Assembly (NCBI GenBank): GCA_963281255.1
Contig: OY725488.1
Location: 4,115,925-4,179,924 of the forward strand
Direction: 5' to 3'
From: Aphrocallistes beatrix
Taxonomy: Eukaryota; Porifera; Hexactinellida; Sceptrulophora; Aphrocallistidae
Length of the DNA stretch: 64,000 nucleotides
Made by a program: the position numbers and the translations under genes. Shown here in pieces: positions 53,651-64,000 of the stretch (the stretch's first letter is position 1; every line of letters begins with the position of its first letter). A model generated the notes under the pieces. It did no database searches. It worked only from the letters and a program-made list of their open reading frames with translations, and was not told the DNA's origin.

Positions 53651-54144
53651 CTGTCCGCAGAGTTTATCAAATAATTTATTTCAAAACAATTATCATATGG
53701 AACCTGATATTACGTTTGCAATGCCCTAATTCTGATATTGTGCTTATAATAGTTCTATAATTAAGTTCAGTGCACATCATAGGCTTTCTAAGGTCAATTG
53801 TTAAATTTTTTCAGTCACTGAAAAAAAAGGGCCAAAAATGTCTGTTTTTTTGGGAAATCAGGAATAAAATCACCATGTTATAAGATATCGAGAATCGAGT
53901 GGTCCTACGTTCATCGCCGAATGATATGGAACAACTCTTGAAATTCTCAAACCTCTATCTCAAAGCAATTTTGACTTAAAATCTTTTAAAGACAGTCAAT
54001 TAAGTCCTGAGATATAGAGATTTAAAGTTTATATTTAAAGAAGAATGTAAAATGAGTTATTAAAAATGAACAAAATCATTCACAGGCATTTAATCGCATT
54101 TATACTAATGATTTATGTATATTCGAACCAAATCTTTACGTTAA

Positions 54145-56073
54145 GGATACCGCCCGTGAAAAATCCATAGGTTTGGCTTACAGCATATATCAAGAATAGA
54201 GATATATAAGATGTTAAGCGTGGGCAGGTATTGCAATTAAAAAATATTGAGGCATGCCAAACCGTTTTTGGTTCACATTTCTAGTTTTTGAGTTACAGCG
54301 TCTCAAAGTCGGTTTTTTTCCGTTTTTCCCTAGGACATCTTAATGGTAAGCCCTCCTCCACTCTGTGATTTTTTTGAAACACATGTTTGGATCAAATGCT
54401 TCGAAAATTTATTCATATATAGTCTATAAAATTTGCAATCGCATAGAACCAAAGAAAGTTAAAATAAACAAAATTGTTAATATTATAGGGGTTTTAGAAA
54501 AAATTGCCAAAAAACGGCGAAAAACCCCCGATTTTCTTTGGAAATCAGCAATAAAATCACAAATTTGTAAGATATCGAAAATCGAGTGGTCCTACGCTCA
54601 TCGCCTAATAATATGGAACAACTCCTGAAATTTTCAAACCTCTATCTCAAAGCAATTTTGAGTTAAAATTTTTGAAAGACGGTCAATTTTGGAATTTTAA
54701 AGTCCCGAGATATAGGGATTTGAAGTTTTGATGTTAAGTACGATGTAAAATGAGCTATTACCGATAAATAAAAGCATCCATGGGCATTTAATCGCATGTA
54801 TACTAATGAATTAGTTGTATTCCAACAGATTTTAGTGAAAATAGCAAAATTATGCTGAAAATTCACAAATTACCTTGAGGCCTCTAACCCCGAATATTTT
54901 GAACCAATTAGGGAATATAATTAATATTCCTAGCACTACAATGTATAATTCATCGGTTTAGAATGAATAAAGAGCTTCTAAAAAGTATATTAGGAAGTTA
55001 GAGCGAGAGTCTACGACTTTTAGTTTTAAAGTTAGGATTTTCGAAAAATGCTACGTCATCACGTGATAAAAATTTAAAACTTAGCATTCCATTCCATGTA
55101 GTACACTTATTATTTAAGAATCAGATATATACCGTCTTGAAAAGTATATTAGGAATTGAGAGCTAAGAATTTGGGTGTATATTTCCTGAGATATGGAGGA
55201 ATCTGTTTTTGGACTATAAATGGGGGGCTTTGACCTAATTTTGGAAATAAATGCTTTGAACTTCCAAAATAATCATGTTGAGTGCTTCCAAATTTCTGTA
55301 TACATTGCAAGTGACTATTGCATTGTTTTTTTAGTATAATAGCTACTTTTGGGAACCTATTTCACGACAAGATTCGCCATTTACTAATATATTAAAAGTT
55401 CTCCATAGAATTTGTATTACAATAAAATCGATGATAAGTCAAGAAATATTTACTTTTTGACAAAGAGATGTTTGAGGAACCTATATATTATCATATATAT
55501 CCTTTCATTTAAGATTATAATAGATTATATATCTTCAATAGTTTTTAAGCATTGACATCGAGCACTTTCGGGGCCATAGAGAGGTTTGATGTCCGAACTT
55601 TACCTACAATATACTATAACTTACGAACTAATGGTCGGATCTGAACAAATTTTTTTTTTAACTGTTCAGAATTCTTTTCTATACACAATAGCCAATATCA
55701 CAACGGCCATTTCCCGAGCATTTTAGAAATAAAGTCCCTCATAAAGATATTTTTGATTGGATTTTAAGTGCCTCTTTTTCTAAATTTATCTGTTCTATAA
55801 TATTTAAAGGGGCCAAAACCTTTTTGAGGTTCATATAATTGAAAAAATATCAGATAAGTTAGAAAATAATTGATGAATGCGCCGCAAAACCACGAATAAC
55901 TTTCCGATTTTTAGTACGGCTGAGCTTTAGGTGCTCAGTTCTAGAATACCAAAATAAATACCGTCCAACAAGTACGATTAGATGGTAGACTACTAAATAA
56001 TCCGATGGAATTAGCAATAAAAAATTTCACCATTTTTTTTTATGTCAGGCGATGTTTTTCGAGGGCGGTATCT
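54145..56073 (-). mobile_element. TTAA-1 element, copy 2, complete
   Basis: 1,929 bp; ends GGATACCGCCCGTGAAAAAT and TTTTTCGAGGGCGGTATCT, flanked by TTAA (54141-54144 and 56074-56077). Inverted relative to copy 1 and closely similar to it, without the R1 insertion. No transposase coding. Confidence 0.92.
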
Positions 56074-56179
56074 TTAAATAGCAAATGTACATTGAAAATC
56101 CACAAATTTCCTTGAGGCCCTAATCCCGAATATTTTGAGATAATTGTGAATAATAATTCATATTCCTAGCACTACGAAG

Positions 56180-56474
56180 CAGGGCCGCACCTAGAAATAG
56201 TTATTGGCGGGGTGTCGACCTAATTTTGCCGACTGCCGACTGAATTGTGAAACTGCCGACTATTTAGGAAATAACCGACTACATTAAAATAAATGAAACG
56301 TGAAACTGCCGACTAAAATGTGAAGCTGAAGAATATATTGGAAATAACCGACTACATTAAAATAAAAGAAACGTGAAACTGCCGACTAAAATGTGAAGCT
56401 GCCGACTATATTGAAAATAACCGACTACATTAAAATAGTGGGGGGTGTCACACCCCCCCGTAGAACCGGTCCTG
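56180..56474. mobile_element. 295-bp hAT MITE with internal tandem repeats
   Basis: Ends CAGGGCCGCACCTAG and TAGAACCGGTCCTG, flanked by CTACGAAG (56172-56179 and 56475-56482), an exact 8-bp duplication. The interior has about two units of roughly 70 bp built from ACCGACTACATTAAAATAAA and GTGAAACTGCCGACTAAAAT. No coding. Inserted in TTAA-1 copy 3. Confidence 0.93.
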
Positions 56475-57649
56475 CTACGAAGATAATGCATCAGTTTAGA
56501 ATGAATAAAGAGCTTCCAAAAAGTGTATTAGGAAGTTAGAACGAAGGTCTACGACCTTAAGTTTCCCAGTTAGGATTTTCGAAAAAGCTACGTCACCATA
56601 TGGCAAAAATCTAAAATTTAACATTCCGTAGGATGTAGTGCAATTATTATCAAAGAATCATGTATGTACCCTCATAAAAAGTACTTTAGGGAGTGAGAAC
56701 CAAGAATTTGGGCTTATATTTACAGAGATAGAGAGATATCACTTTTTGGACCCTAAACGGGGTTTTTTGAACGAATATGGGAGGTCCAAGGCCAGAACTT
56801 TCAAAATAATTTTCAAAAATTCTCCAATTTTCTCTATATATTATTAACGACAATTGTATTCATTATTTAGCATAATAGCCACATTTGGATACATTTTTCA
56901 TGATTAGATTCGGCATTTTCTAATATATTCAAAGTTCTCCATAGAATTTTTATTACAATCAAGTCAATGATAACTTGAGAAATATTTATTTTTTTAACAA
57001 AGGAATGTTTGAGGAACCTACGTATATATTTTCGCATATATCCTTTCATTAAAGAGTATGATAGATTATTTATCTTCAATAGTTTTTAAGATATGACATC
57101 GGCATCTTTCGGGACTTTAGAGAGATATTATACCCGAACTTTACCTATAATAAGCGATATCTCAAAACAAATGGTCGGATCCAAACTAATTTTTTTGAAA
57201 CGATCAGAATCTTATTTCTGATTTAATGATCGCTGAAAATCTGATCTCAAACAGGCGATTTCCCAGCATTATATAAATGAACTGCCTTATAGAGTTATTT
57301 TGATTGGATTGTATTTGGCTTTTCTTCTAAATCTTTGTTTTTACGTCAGGCAAAGTTTTTCGAGGGCGGTATCCTTAAAAGGTTGCTCATGTTATATACC
57401 TCTAACATTGCTCAGTCCCTAAGCGAAATATCAAATTTTTTTTTCATTATTTTAGTTTCAAATTCTGAGTAATTCATTGATAATTCATGAATTAGTCAAC
57501 TTAGCTTTGAATCAAAGACGAAAAGATACTGTTACTCTTGGTGCGAGTACAACTTCGCCCTAAATATAATTTATAAATTTTAAAATAGATATATATTATA
57601 TAATATTATTTATATTACTTTTAATTATAATAATATAAATTTGTTTGTG

Positions 57650-57945
57650 AACTACAAACTTACTTTTTCCGATTTGTTGGATTAGGCACATCTTTTTGAA
57701 CTCGAGAGCTCGATCTGCTTCTCTCCCTCCCCTTCCTCTCTTTCGCTTTGGTTGAACCTTATTGTTCGTCTCCTGACTCCCCTGAGGTTGTTCCGTCGTC
57801 GTCTGGAGACTCCTCTGAGGTTGTTCCAGCGTCGTCAGGAGACTCCTCTGAGGTTGTTCCGTTGTCGTCAGGAGACTCCTCTGAGGTTGTTCCGTCGTCA
57901 TCGAGTAACTCCCTTGAGGTTGTTGGGACTTCTTATTCTTTGATT
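57650..57945 (-). CDS. Possible host exon with in-frame 33-bp minisatellite
   Basis: On the minus strand an open frame reads a Q/P/T-rich repeat of 11 residues (TTEQPQRSLLT, about four copies), then a basic stretch KVQPKRKRGRGGREADR and LEFKKMCLIQQIGK. It then meets a strong GTAAGTTT splice donor at about 57665. An acceptor-like CAATCAAAG precedes NKKSQQPQGSYS at the 5' side. The basic block looks like a nuclear-localisation signal. No family is recognised. The plus-strand frame (SSGDSSEVVP repeats) is the antisense reading of the same minisatellite. Gene status is uncertain. Confidence 0.4.
57760..57915. repeat. 33-bp minisatellite
   Basis: About 4.5 units of CTCCTCTGAGGTTGTTCCGT plus 13 more bases. 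The period of 33 keeps any reading frame open across units. Confidence 0.9.
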
Positions 57946-57989
57946 GTTTTCCTATTGCAGTTGCAGTATGTTTGACATTTGATATTCGA

Positions 57990-58104
57990 AGTTATTTATT
58001 TATACTTTTTTGTCAATCTTAACTATTTCGCGGATTACGTCTTATTTCGTGAGAATTGCAACTGTTTTTTATAATTTAAGTTTTATATAATCTCCCGCTA
58101 TGTA

Positions 58105-58140
<36 letters not shown>

Positions 58141-58915
58141 TATTATATAGATTCTGTTTCTTTTTAAAGTATTACTGTATATATATTATTCTTATCCCGT
58201 ATTGACATTCCTAATGAGTTTATCTCTTTCTAATGCAAGCCTCAACTGTACTTTATAGTTCATGTTGATAATGGGACATAATAACATTACATATGTCACT
58301 ACAAATGTTGCATTTTACCTTTTATTTATCTAGATTCTAGAATAATCCTTAATGTAAATTGGATTCATTCCAAAGTGGTTTAAATATTAACACCACTCAA
58401 ATAAATTTATTTATTGATTAGTAGAATACAATAATAATCTTGAAACAAACAGATATGTAGTTACTATAATGCATTCAAACATTCTGGGAGACAATCTTTG
58501 AATAATTATTCGTAAACCTTTGATGATTCTCACGTAATAGAAATTTGCAATTATTTATGCAGTGTGATGATGGTAAAGTGGTAATCTGCTCATACAGGAT
58601 AATCCTGTTATTTGCGCTATTACACGTACTTCATTTCATCGCTTTTAATACATTTCATCTGTCCTCAGGCTCTTTTGTTGTATACTATCCTATCTCTCGT
58701 GTGATTTGTTCGTTCGTTATTCAATGAGCTAAAAGAAGATAATAAAATCAAATTGTTTCTATAGTAGGAGTTGTGTGTTATAGATCGCAAATTATAATTC
58801 AATATCTGAGAACCTGAGCAATTACATTTACTGATAAAAGTTTCTGCTTAATTAGTATTATAAACTTAATTTTAAATGTTTGTAACATAATTATTCTACA
58901 AAATAATAAAACTCA
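57990..58915. other. AT-rich stretch with TA microsatellite
   Basis: A TA microsatellite is at 58106-58146. No gene or element recognised in the rest. Confidence 0.4.
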
Positions 58916-58924
58916 CAATCAAAT

Positions 58925-59066
58925 AAATCCCATCTTTCCTCCAGTCATCTGTAAATAAGATATCTCATTATTCCTCCAGCCATCTGTAAATAAGATATCC
59001 TATCCTTTCTCCAGTCATCTGTAAGATATCCCATCTTCTCTCCAGCTATCTTATATACTATATTCG
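58925..59066. repeat. Minisatellite B, left block
   Basis: Units of about 27-33 bp of the type CCATCTGTAAATAAGATATC then TTTCCTCCAG. Continues beyond the F1 insertion at 59545-59880. Confidence 0.85.
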
Positions 59067-59074
59067 ACAAATTA

Positions 59075-59544
59075 CAAAATGTGACCAATATGATACATTG
59101 TCGAATATCTCGTAAACCATTGAATTTGGAGGTCGAAAGTTTTCAAGATATAACCCCAACTGACCAAAACATGTTTCCATAGCAACACTGGAATGTAGCA
59201 ACATTCCATGAAAAAATTCCAAATGTTTCGTATTAACTCATTCACATCTCAGTTCTATGCGAAAAATTTTATAATAAAAGCACTTAGAAGTGCCCCTAAA
59301 CGGCCTCTGGAAATCACAAAATTTGTCACAAATATAACCATTGCGCAACCATATGGTGACTAATCAAAACAACGGATATGGATACTTTGATACCATATTT
59401 ATATATGCTGGTAATACATTCCTAAGCTCTATTGTGCTTTGTCAATGATTTAAGGCAGCTCATGTGTTAGTTCAACCATCTTCTACCGCATCCCTAGTCC
59501 CAAATCCGCGAGTTACTGTGAAGCCTTATATACAGTAGGCTATG
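59075..59544 (+). mobile_element. Foldback MITE F1, half copy inside minisatellite B
   Basis: Contains the F1 centre and right arm (GTCGAATATCTCGTAAACCA, GACCAAAACATGTTTCCATA, CTTATATACAGTAGGCTATG). The left arm is absent. It divides the minisatellite array. Confidence 0.85.
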
Positions 59545-59880
59545 CCTCCAGCTATCTGTAAGTAGGATCCCATCTTTCCTCCAAACATCCGTAAGTAAGA
59601 TCCCATCTTCTCTCCAGCTATCTGTAAGTAAGATCCCATCTTTCCTCCAGCCATCTGTAAATAAGATATCCTATCCTTTCTCCAGTCCTCTGTAAGTAAG
59701 ATCCCATCTTTCCTCCAGCCATCTGTAAGATATCCCATCTTCCCTCCGCTATCTGTAAATAAGATCCCATTTTCCCTCCAGTCATCTGTAAGATATCGCA
59801 TCTTTCCTCCAGCTATCTGTAAGATCCCATCTTTCCTCCAGTCATCCGTAAGTAAAATCCCATCTCTTTTTGGATCATTT
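59545..59880. repeat. Minisatellite B, right block
   Basis: About ten units of CATCTGTAAGTAAGATCCCA then TCTTTCCTCCAG with length variants. The open frame on the minus strand across it (GGKMGSYLQIA repeats) follows from the repeat period and is not supported as a gene. Confidence 0.88.
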
Positions 59881-59889
59881 GTTAGCATG

Positions 59890-60442
59890 TCATCTCATCA
59901 TTTTCTAGTTATATTGTTTGAATTCAATATCGTGAATAATAAGAGGGTATTTTAATGAATAAAGAAAATAGAATAATTAAACCAATAAACTTACCAAGAT
60001 AGCATATTTCCTTGGATATGAAATGCTATTTCGACATTTACTAAGTAGCTCAAATCTAAGAAGGCGCCTCATACTTAATGACTCGTACATTGTACGATCA
60101 GTCAGTAATTTAGGCAAGTGAGACGCAGGATAACTTGGTCGTTTGAGGTAAAATTGGGAGCCCGGAATGGAAGTATTCCTTTAGTAATTGTTTTTTTTTG
60201 GAGGGGGCGTTAGCAATCTTATCATGGCCCCATAATTGCTGTCGCCAGCCCTGAATAAAACTACATGAATGTTTCCGAAATTAGTGATGCTCTTTTAGGA
60301 ATACGATTGCAAATGATATATGAATTGGATGGATTAACTTGTCAAATTTAGCTTTAGATAACCTTGGATATCGATTTAGGCTATGGAATTTAGAAGGTTG
60401 GATTTGCAATGGAAATGAACTATGTATATAATGTATATACTT
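59890..60442. other. Unassigned stretch
   Basis: 60185-60252 contains GGAGGGGGCGTTAGCAATC and ends GTCGCCAGCCCTG, which may be a degenerate hAT-type end. No gene. Confidence 0.35.
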
Positions 60443-60760
60443 TCAAGCATATTTTTGAAAGGAAACACCCAGAATAGATAGTTCTACATTCGTACCCCAT
60501 TCATTCGGTTTGCTGATGAGGTCAAAATGTTCATTCAACTCCTGTTCACTCGTGGTACCAGACATGTGCATGATATTTAGAGTGTGTTGTGGAGTGGAAC
60601 GAAATTTACGAATTAAATTGTATTTCAAAGTGTAGTAATATCTCTCTGTACCAAAAATGATATGAGATAAAGAACGGTAAAGACAATTGCCGTCCCCAAT
60701 GACGGGACACAGATGTAATGTGTTACCAAACATTTGTGATAGCTGAGTTGCTACTGAAAC
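60443..60760 (-). pseudogene. OTU protease domain fragment of a Helitron
   Basis: The minus strand reads SVATQLSQMFGN, LHLCPVIGDGNCLYRSLSHI then IFGTERYYY, with the OTU catalytic Asp and Cys block, followed by LNEHFDLISKPNEWGTNVEL then SILG. This matches the OTU remnant at 16210-16945 (GDGNCLLYRTISHIIF, AWGTNTELTIL). It stops after SFQKYA, before the expected catalytic His region, so it is truncated. It lies downstream of the Helitron Rep/helicase on the same strand. Confidence 0.75.
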
Positions 60761-61063
60761 AGATTTTCAATTTGTTCTCAGACGGAAACACTTTCCCATT
60801 CGCCCTGCCTATTGTATAACAATTAACAAAGGGCAGGGGCAGAGTCTAGAATCGGTTGGTATATTTCTAGCATCTCCTGATGCTATATTCAGTCATGGGC
60901 AATTGTACTTAGCTCAAGTCGAGTCAAGAACCCTAAAGGATTAAAGATAATGGCTTGTAATGCAAACTATTCCCCTTCAGGTGGCGTATGGGTTAGAAAT
61001 GTGGCATACCGTGAGGTATTCTAAAACCATCAGGGAATTTTCAATCCATCTATTCAGGATACC

Positions 61064-61333
61064 ATGGATAATTCCCAAATGGATAAATCTTTCAGTGAGA
61101 CTTATTCTATTCTAACCCCAGAATTAGAATCTTTCTCAGATACTGACATAGGGAGAGTGTTAGCTTCCAGTGAAAATTCAATTCACATTGAAACAGCAGT
61201 GCCACTTCTAGCAGGTACTGTCAATCGTTTTTCGTTTGCTATGCGAAGTCATTTAGCAATGAGTATCAATATGGAAACGAAACGATTCTACCTTATCAAA
61301 TTCCTAATTTCGATATGGTTGATAGCCTATTAG
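61064..61333 (+). other. Unassigned + strand open frame between Helitron parts
   Basis: 89 codons (MDNSQMDKSFSETYSILTPE, SENSIHIETAVPLLAGTVNR then FSFAMRSHLA). Upstream text NYSPSGGVWVRNVAYREVF at about 60970-61025 is in the same frame after one stop. Protein-like but with no motif known to me, and the minus strand here should hold Helitron helicase or linker sequence. It may be an unrelated insert or chance. Confidence 0.25.
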
Positions 61334-61388
61334 TTAGACATTATACTACACGAGTCATTATAATGCGAGGAATAAACACTCATTTGCC

Positions 61389-62350
61389 TCAATGGATACC
61401 TGTGGCAATTTTAGCATCTATAACATTGTTTAAAAATGCTCTAATTAGCAATCGGGTGCCATTACACATCCCATTCGTGGGATCGAGACTGCGCAATAGT
61501 ATGATTGACGCATACTCCTTAAGGTAGAGACGGTGTGGAGGCAAGCTAGTAGGCATAATAGAATTAAGATATTCAGTAGGATACATAGCTTCCTGACTGG
61601 TATCTACTGAGTCTGCACTCAGTAATACCTTTGCTTCTCCAGGAAGTTGATCAATCACGTATTTATTTATCGTTTCAGTTGTCTCATTTTTAGGAGACAT
61701 CACAATACGTGGTGTGATGTAATCACGATCATTAAAGTGTTCTTTAATGTTGCTATATATAGCAGTGGCTAGTCTGCAATAGACTACATATTTGTGATCT
61801 AAATGAACCATGTTATTCTCATCATGAGGCTCAGTACCTTCTCCTACCCTCAATAAAAGGTCAGAGAAGTTACTCACCTCTTCATGATCATGACATGATT
61901 ATATTCGAAGAAGTATATTTATGGTCAATTTCATCATTTTGATATGGTGCCGATCAAAGTGAAGATCTGTTAAGGCAGGCTGATACGAGCACGGCCTCGT
62001 GCCACGCCTAATGATAGGTAGGATTTGTCGGAAGTCACCTCCAAATACAACAGCATATTTATGCTTCATAGGAGCTTCATCCCAAACTAAAAGCTTAGCA
62101 CCCTGTATAAGTTTGGCTAAAGCACTCTGTTTAGTGATATTACACACAGATAGTTCATTCAATGTGATAGGAACTTTCAACCTAGAATGGACAGTTCTCC
62201 CGCCTTCCTGGAGGAGAGCTGCTATTCAATATGAAGCCATTGCTAGTGCGATTTCACCACGGGAGCGAATCTTAGCTAACAATGTATTGTACAAAGAGTT
62301 TTGCCAGTCCCACCAGGACCATCAACAAAATGCTTTTTTTCAGCAATAGG
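61389..62350 (-). pseudogene. Helitron PIF1-like helicase domain
   Basis: Minus strand. The Walker A GPGGTGKT motif (62299-62325) follows a broken linker. Downstream are VPITLNELSVCNITKQSALA, Walker B LLVWDEAPM (about 62070-62091) and VVFGGDFRQILPII (about 62040). After a frameshift near 61900 comes VSNFSDLLLRVGEGTEP, YITPRIVMSPKNETTETINK and LTNGMCNGTRLLI-type sequence (SLDPTNGMCNGTRLLIRAF). The final motif with INKSQGQT, usual for these helicases, is not found. Stops and frameshifts near 62330-62200, 62180 and 61900 inactivate it. It would unwind DNA for rolling-circle transposition. Confidence 0.88.
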
Positions 62351-62494
62351 ATTGTCTATAGACTCCATAATACAGTTATATGCTCTCAACTGATTAGGGT
62401 TCAGTAAAGGTACTTTGTATCTGCAATTATGGCTAGATCAGGTGCATCATAAGCAAGTTCATCTTGAATGATCCGCGGTAGATCATATGAATTC

Positions 62495-64000
62495 CTATCT
62501 TGAGTGGGGATAGGCATTCGGGATAATCGCATAAAGATTTTCCTTGCTTTGTCGCAGTTGTGCCGGTATAACACATGTAGCTACATCAGTGAGACAGTCA
62601 TCGGACTCCTGGTCATCTTCCAACAGGCCTCGTCTACGGCACGCCTCCTTAAAGGTAGTGCAGACGGTGCCATCAGGGAGAGTGCGGATATCTTGGTAAC
62701 AGGTACAGCCTGTTAAATGGTTAAGAAGCATTCTGAGGATGTAACGCTCTCCTTCGCCGGGATGGGCGGAATAGACACGTCCTATCATAGTGCCATGTCC
62801 TTTCAACCTTTCATTCCACTCACGTTTGGATTTATTCTACACAAACTCATCAGGAAAGTTGGTGTATGTGAGGCTTTGGTTTGCCAAAAGCCATCCTGTA
62901 AGGGTGGTACATTTCAGTCTATGAAGTACCTCCTGTAAGTCAGAATCACAGGTAAATGCGACAGGCTGGTGATGCTCCAGATGGAGAGCTAACTTCATGA
63001 CATGTGGTAGGTTAGCATGAAGTTCATACGCAAAGAGTCGGTAGCATGATTCAGTAGCAGAAACATAACGCGTTTCAAGATAATTGACAATTTCGTCTAC
63101 GTCCACGGTTGAATTGCTACTACTACTTCCAGCATTATCACCAATGCGAAATTCGACAATAGCTCAATCATGGCCCTTATACACATACTTGTAGAGGTAT
63201 TTAACAGCACTAATTGTAGAGCAAATCTCAATATTTATATGAGCATTGTATTTCAAAAGTAAACAGGGGTTGTATGGAACAACCTACCTATTGTCCAGCT
63301 GAATTCCATTAACAATAACTGTACTACCATTATCAGGACATTTGTATATAGGATAGCTGTCATTACTAGTTGTGGTAAACTGAGAAAATACTTTGGGGTA
63401 TTTCTTACTGCATTTTCCATCGCGCATACAGGCAGCATGTTTCCTTACTACGCCGCATGGGCTGTGGATCATGCAGTACTTCACAATGTGATAAAGTCTA
63501 GGATTGAGATCCTTGTCAGGAATCTCAGCACAGACTATCTTATCATATATAGTAGGATCTCTAGGTTTATCCTGATCAGATAGGATGATCAGGATATGCG
63601 CATGAGGGAGACCGCGCTTTAGAAATTCGATGGTGTATGTACATGCACGAGTGGTCTCCCTAGAACATTCTTAACGCAGATGTCATTAAGCAGTTCACGC
63701 AAGTTCATTCTAAATACTCATAGTTAAATCGGGCAGGTCAGTCGCTTTCTGATTCAATAAAAGAGCAGAAGAAATATCTTCCCATTTCGGGTTACATGTA
63801 AATGTAATAAATAAATCAGGTTTACAGTATTTTCGTACGATAGACATACTGTCTTGATAGAACTCGAACATCTGCCGAGGACTGCCAGTGAAGGAAGAGG
63901 GTAGTATGATCCTCTCTCCATACGCCATAGGATTGACGTCACCTGCAGATACTGTATCAGCCAGACTTTTGGCTAGATCCACTCTGATCTTTTCCTCGTT
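62495..64000 (-). pseudogene. Helitron Rep (HUH nuclease) region, truncated by window edge
   Basis: Minus strand entering from beyond the right edge. Helitron-like N-terminal domain text is AYGERIILPSSFTGSPRQMF and KPDLFITFTCNPKWEDI (63750-63930). The HUH motif appears as GLPHAHILIIL (about 63575-63610), followed by CMIHSPCGVVRKHAACMRDG. The two-tyrosine motif is KYLYKYVYKGHD (about 63168-63204). Then come ETRYVSATESCYRLFAYELH and HPGEGERYILRMLLNHLTGC. Frameshifts near 63700, 63440 and 62830 and two stops (after QLDNR and KGHD) break it. Rep would nick and join DNA at the element ends. The helicase follows on the same strand. Confidence 0.9.

Larger units (their letters stand above)
53810..57374 (-). 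mobile_element. TTAA-1 element, older copy 3, split by a younger TTAA-1
   Basis: Left part 53810-54140 and right part 56078-57374 align with consecutive segments of TTAA-1 in inverted orientation. The right end GTTTTTCGAGGGCGGTATCC is followed by TTAA (57375-57378). The left end is truncated. It is more diverged than copies 1 and 2. It is interrupted by TTAA-1 copy 2 and by a 295-bp hAT MITE. Confidence 0.85.

Noticed and set aside
57748..57975. Plus-strand SSGDSSEVVP repeat protein
   Set aside because: Antisense reading of the 33-bp minisatellite. The minus strand has the basic domain and a splice donor, so it is the better candidate.
59526..59888. 120-codon minus-strand open frame
   Set aside because: It is a translation of minisatellite B (repeated GGKMGSYLQIA-like units); the repeat period and lack of stops explain it.
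1..64000. tRNA, rRNA, bacterial operons or phage
   Set aside because: I looked for tRNA B-box-like GGTTCGAATCC, rRNA-like GC-rich stretches and compact gene runs and found none that hold up.

Overview
The window is nuclear DNA from an animal. It is AT-rich and gene-poor, with a single clear cellular gene, an intronless PCNA at 32354-33154. Almost everything else is transposable-element DNA: Tc1/mariner, hAT, pogo-like, TTAA-target, Helitron-like and one LTR retrotransposon, together with many small non-autonomous elements (MITEs). This mix suggests an invertebrate, probably an arthropod and possibly a copepod such as a sea louse. That is inference from the element spectrum, not a proof. There are no operons or bacterial signals, and I saw no tRNA or rRNA gene. 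A 200-base run of N (24004-24203) shows this is a draft assembly.

Layout. 1-6 kb: a 1,055-bp foldback element (996-2050), a repeat rich in CCAGGGAT motifs, a hAT MITE made of GTACAA-type repeats with a perfect 8-bp target duplication (3709-3945), and a palindromic mariner-type MITE (5388-6160). 6-9.3 kb: a broken Tc1 transposase, a broken mariner transposase and a Tc1 fragment. 10.4-13.3 kb, minus strand: an integrase-derived coding region split by intron-like segments with good splice sites but carrying frameshifts. 13.3-18.8 kb: a DD37E-type Tc1 remnant, a Helitron/Helentron remnant with OTU-protease and endonuclease-like coding, and a deleted mariner. 19.6-21.7 kb: a PIF1-like Helitron helicase pseudogene cut by a foldback MITE. 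22-31.5 kb: a dense mosaic of MITEs, the assembly gap and old TTAA-1 copies. 32-33.4 kb: PCNA, with two nested MITEs just upstream. 34.4-41.2 kb: a Ty3/Gypsy-type LTR retrotransposon whose 3' LTR holds a 2.2-kb hAT transposon. 41.4-57.4 kb: mainly two families with TTAA target duplications (here TTAA-1 and TTAA-2), nested in each other and, for TTAA-1, in itself. 57.6-60 kb: a possible exon with an in-frame 33-bp minisatellite, then a second minisatellite split by a foldback element. 60.4-64 kb: a Helitron Rep/helicase plus an OTU-like fragment, running off the right edge.

The main value of the window is its insertion stratigraphy. Empty sites and target duplications can be read directly for many elements, giving relative ages: a Helitron-like repeat inside TTAA-1 inside TTAA-2; TTAA-1 inside an older TTAA-1; hAT inside an LTR; hAT inside a pogo-like MITE beside PCNA. 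The elements do not form a joint pathway. PCNA is the only gene with a confident cellular role.
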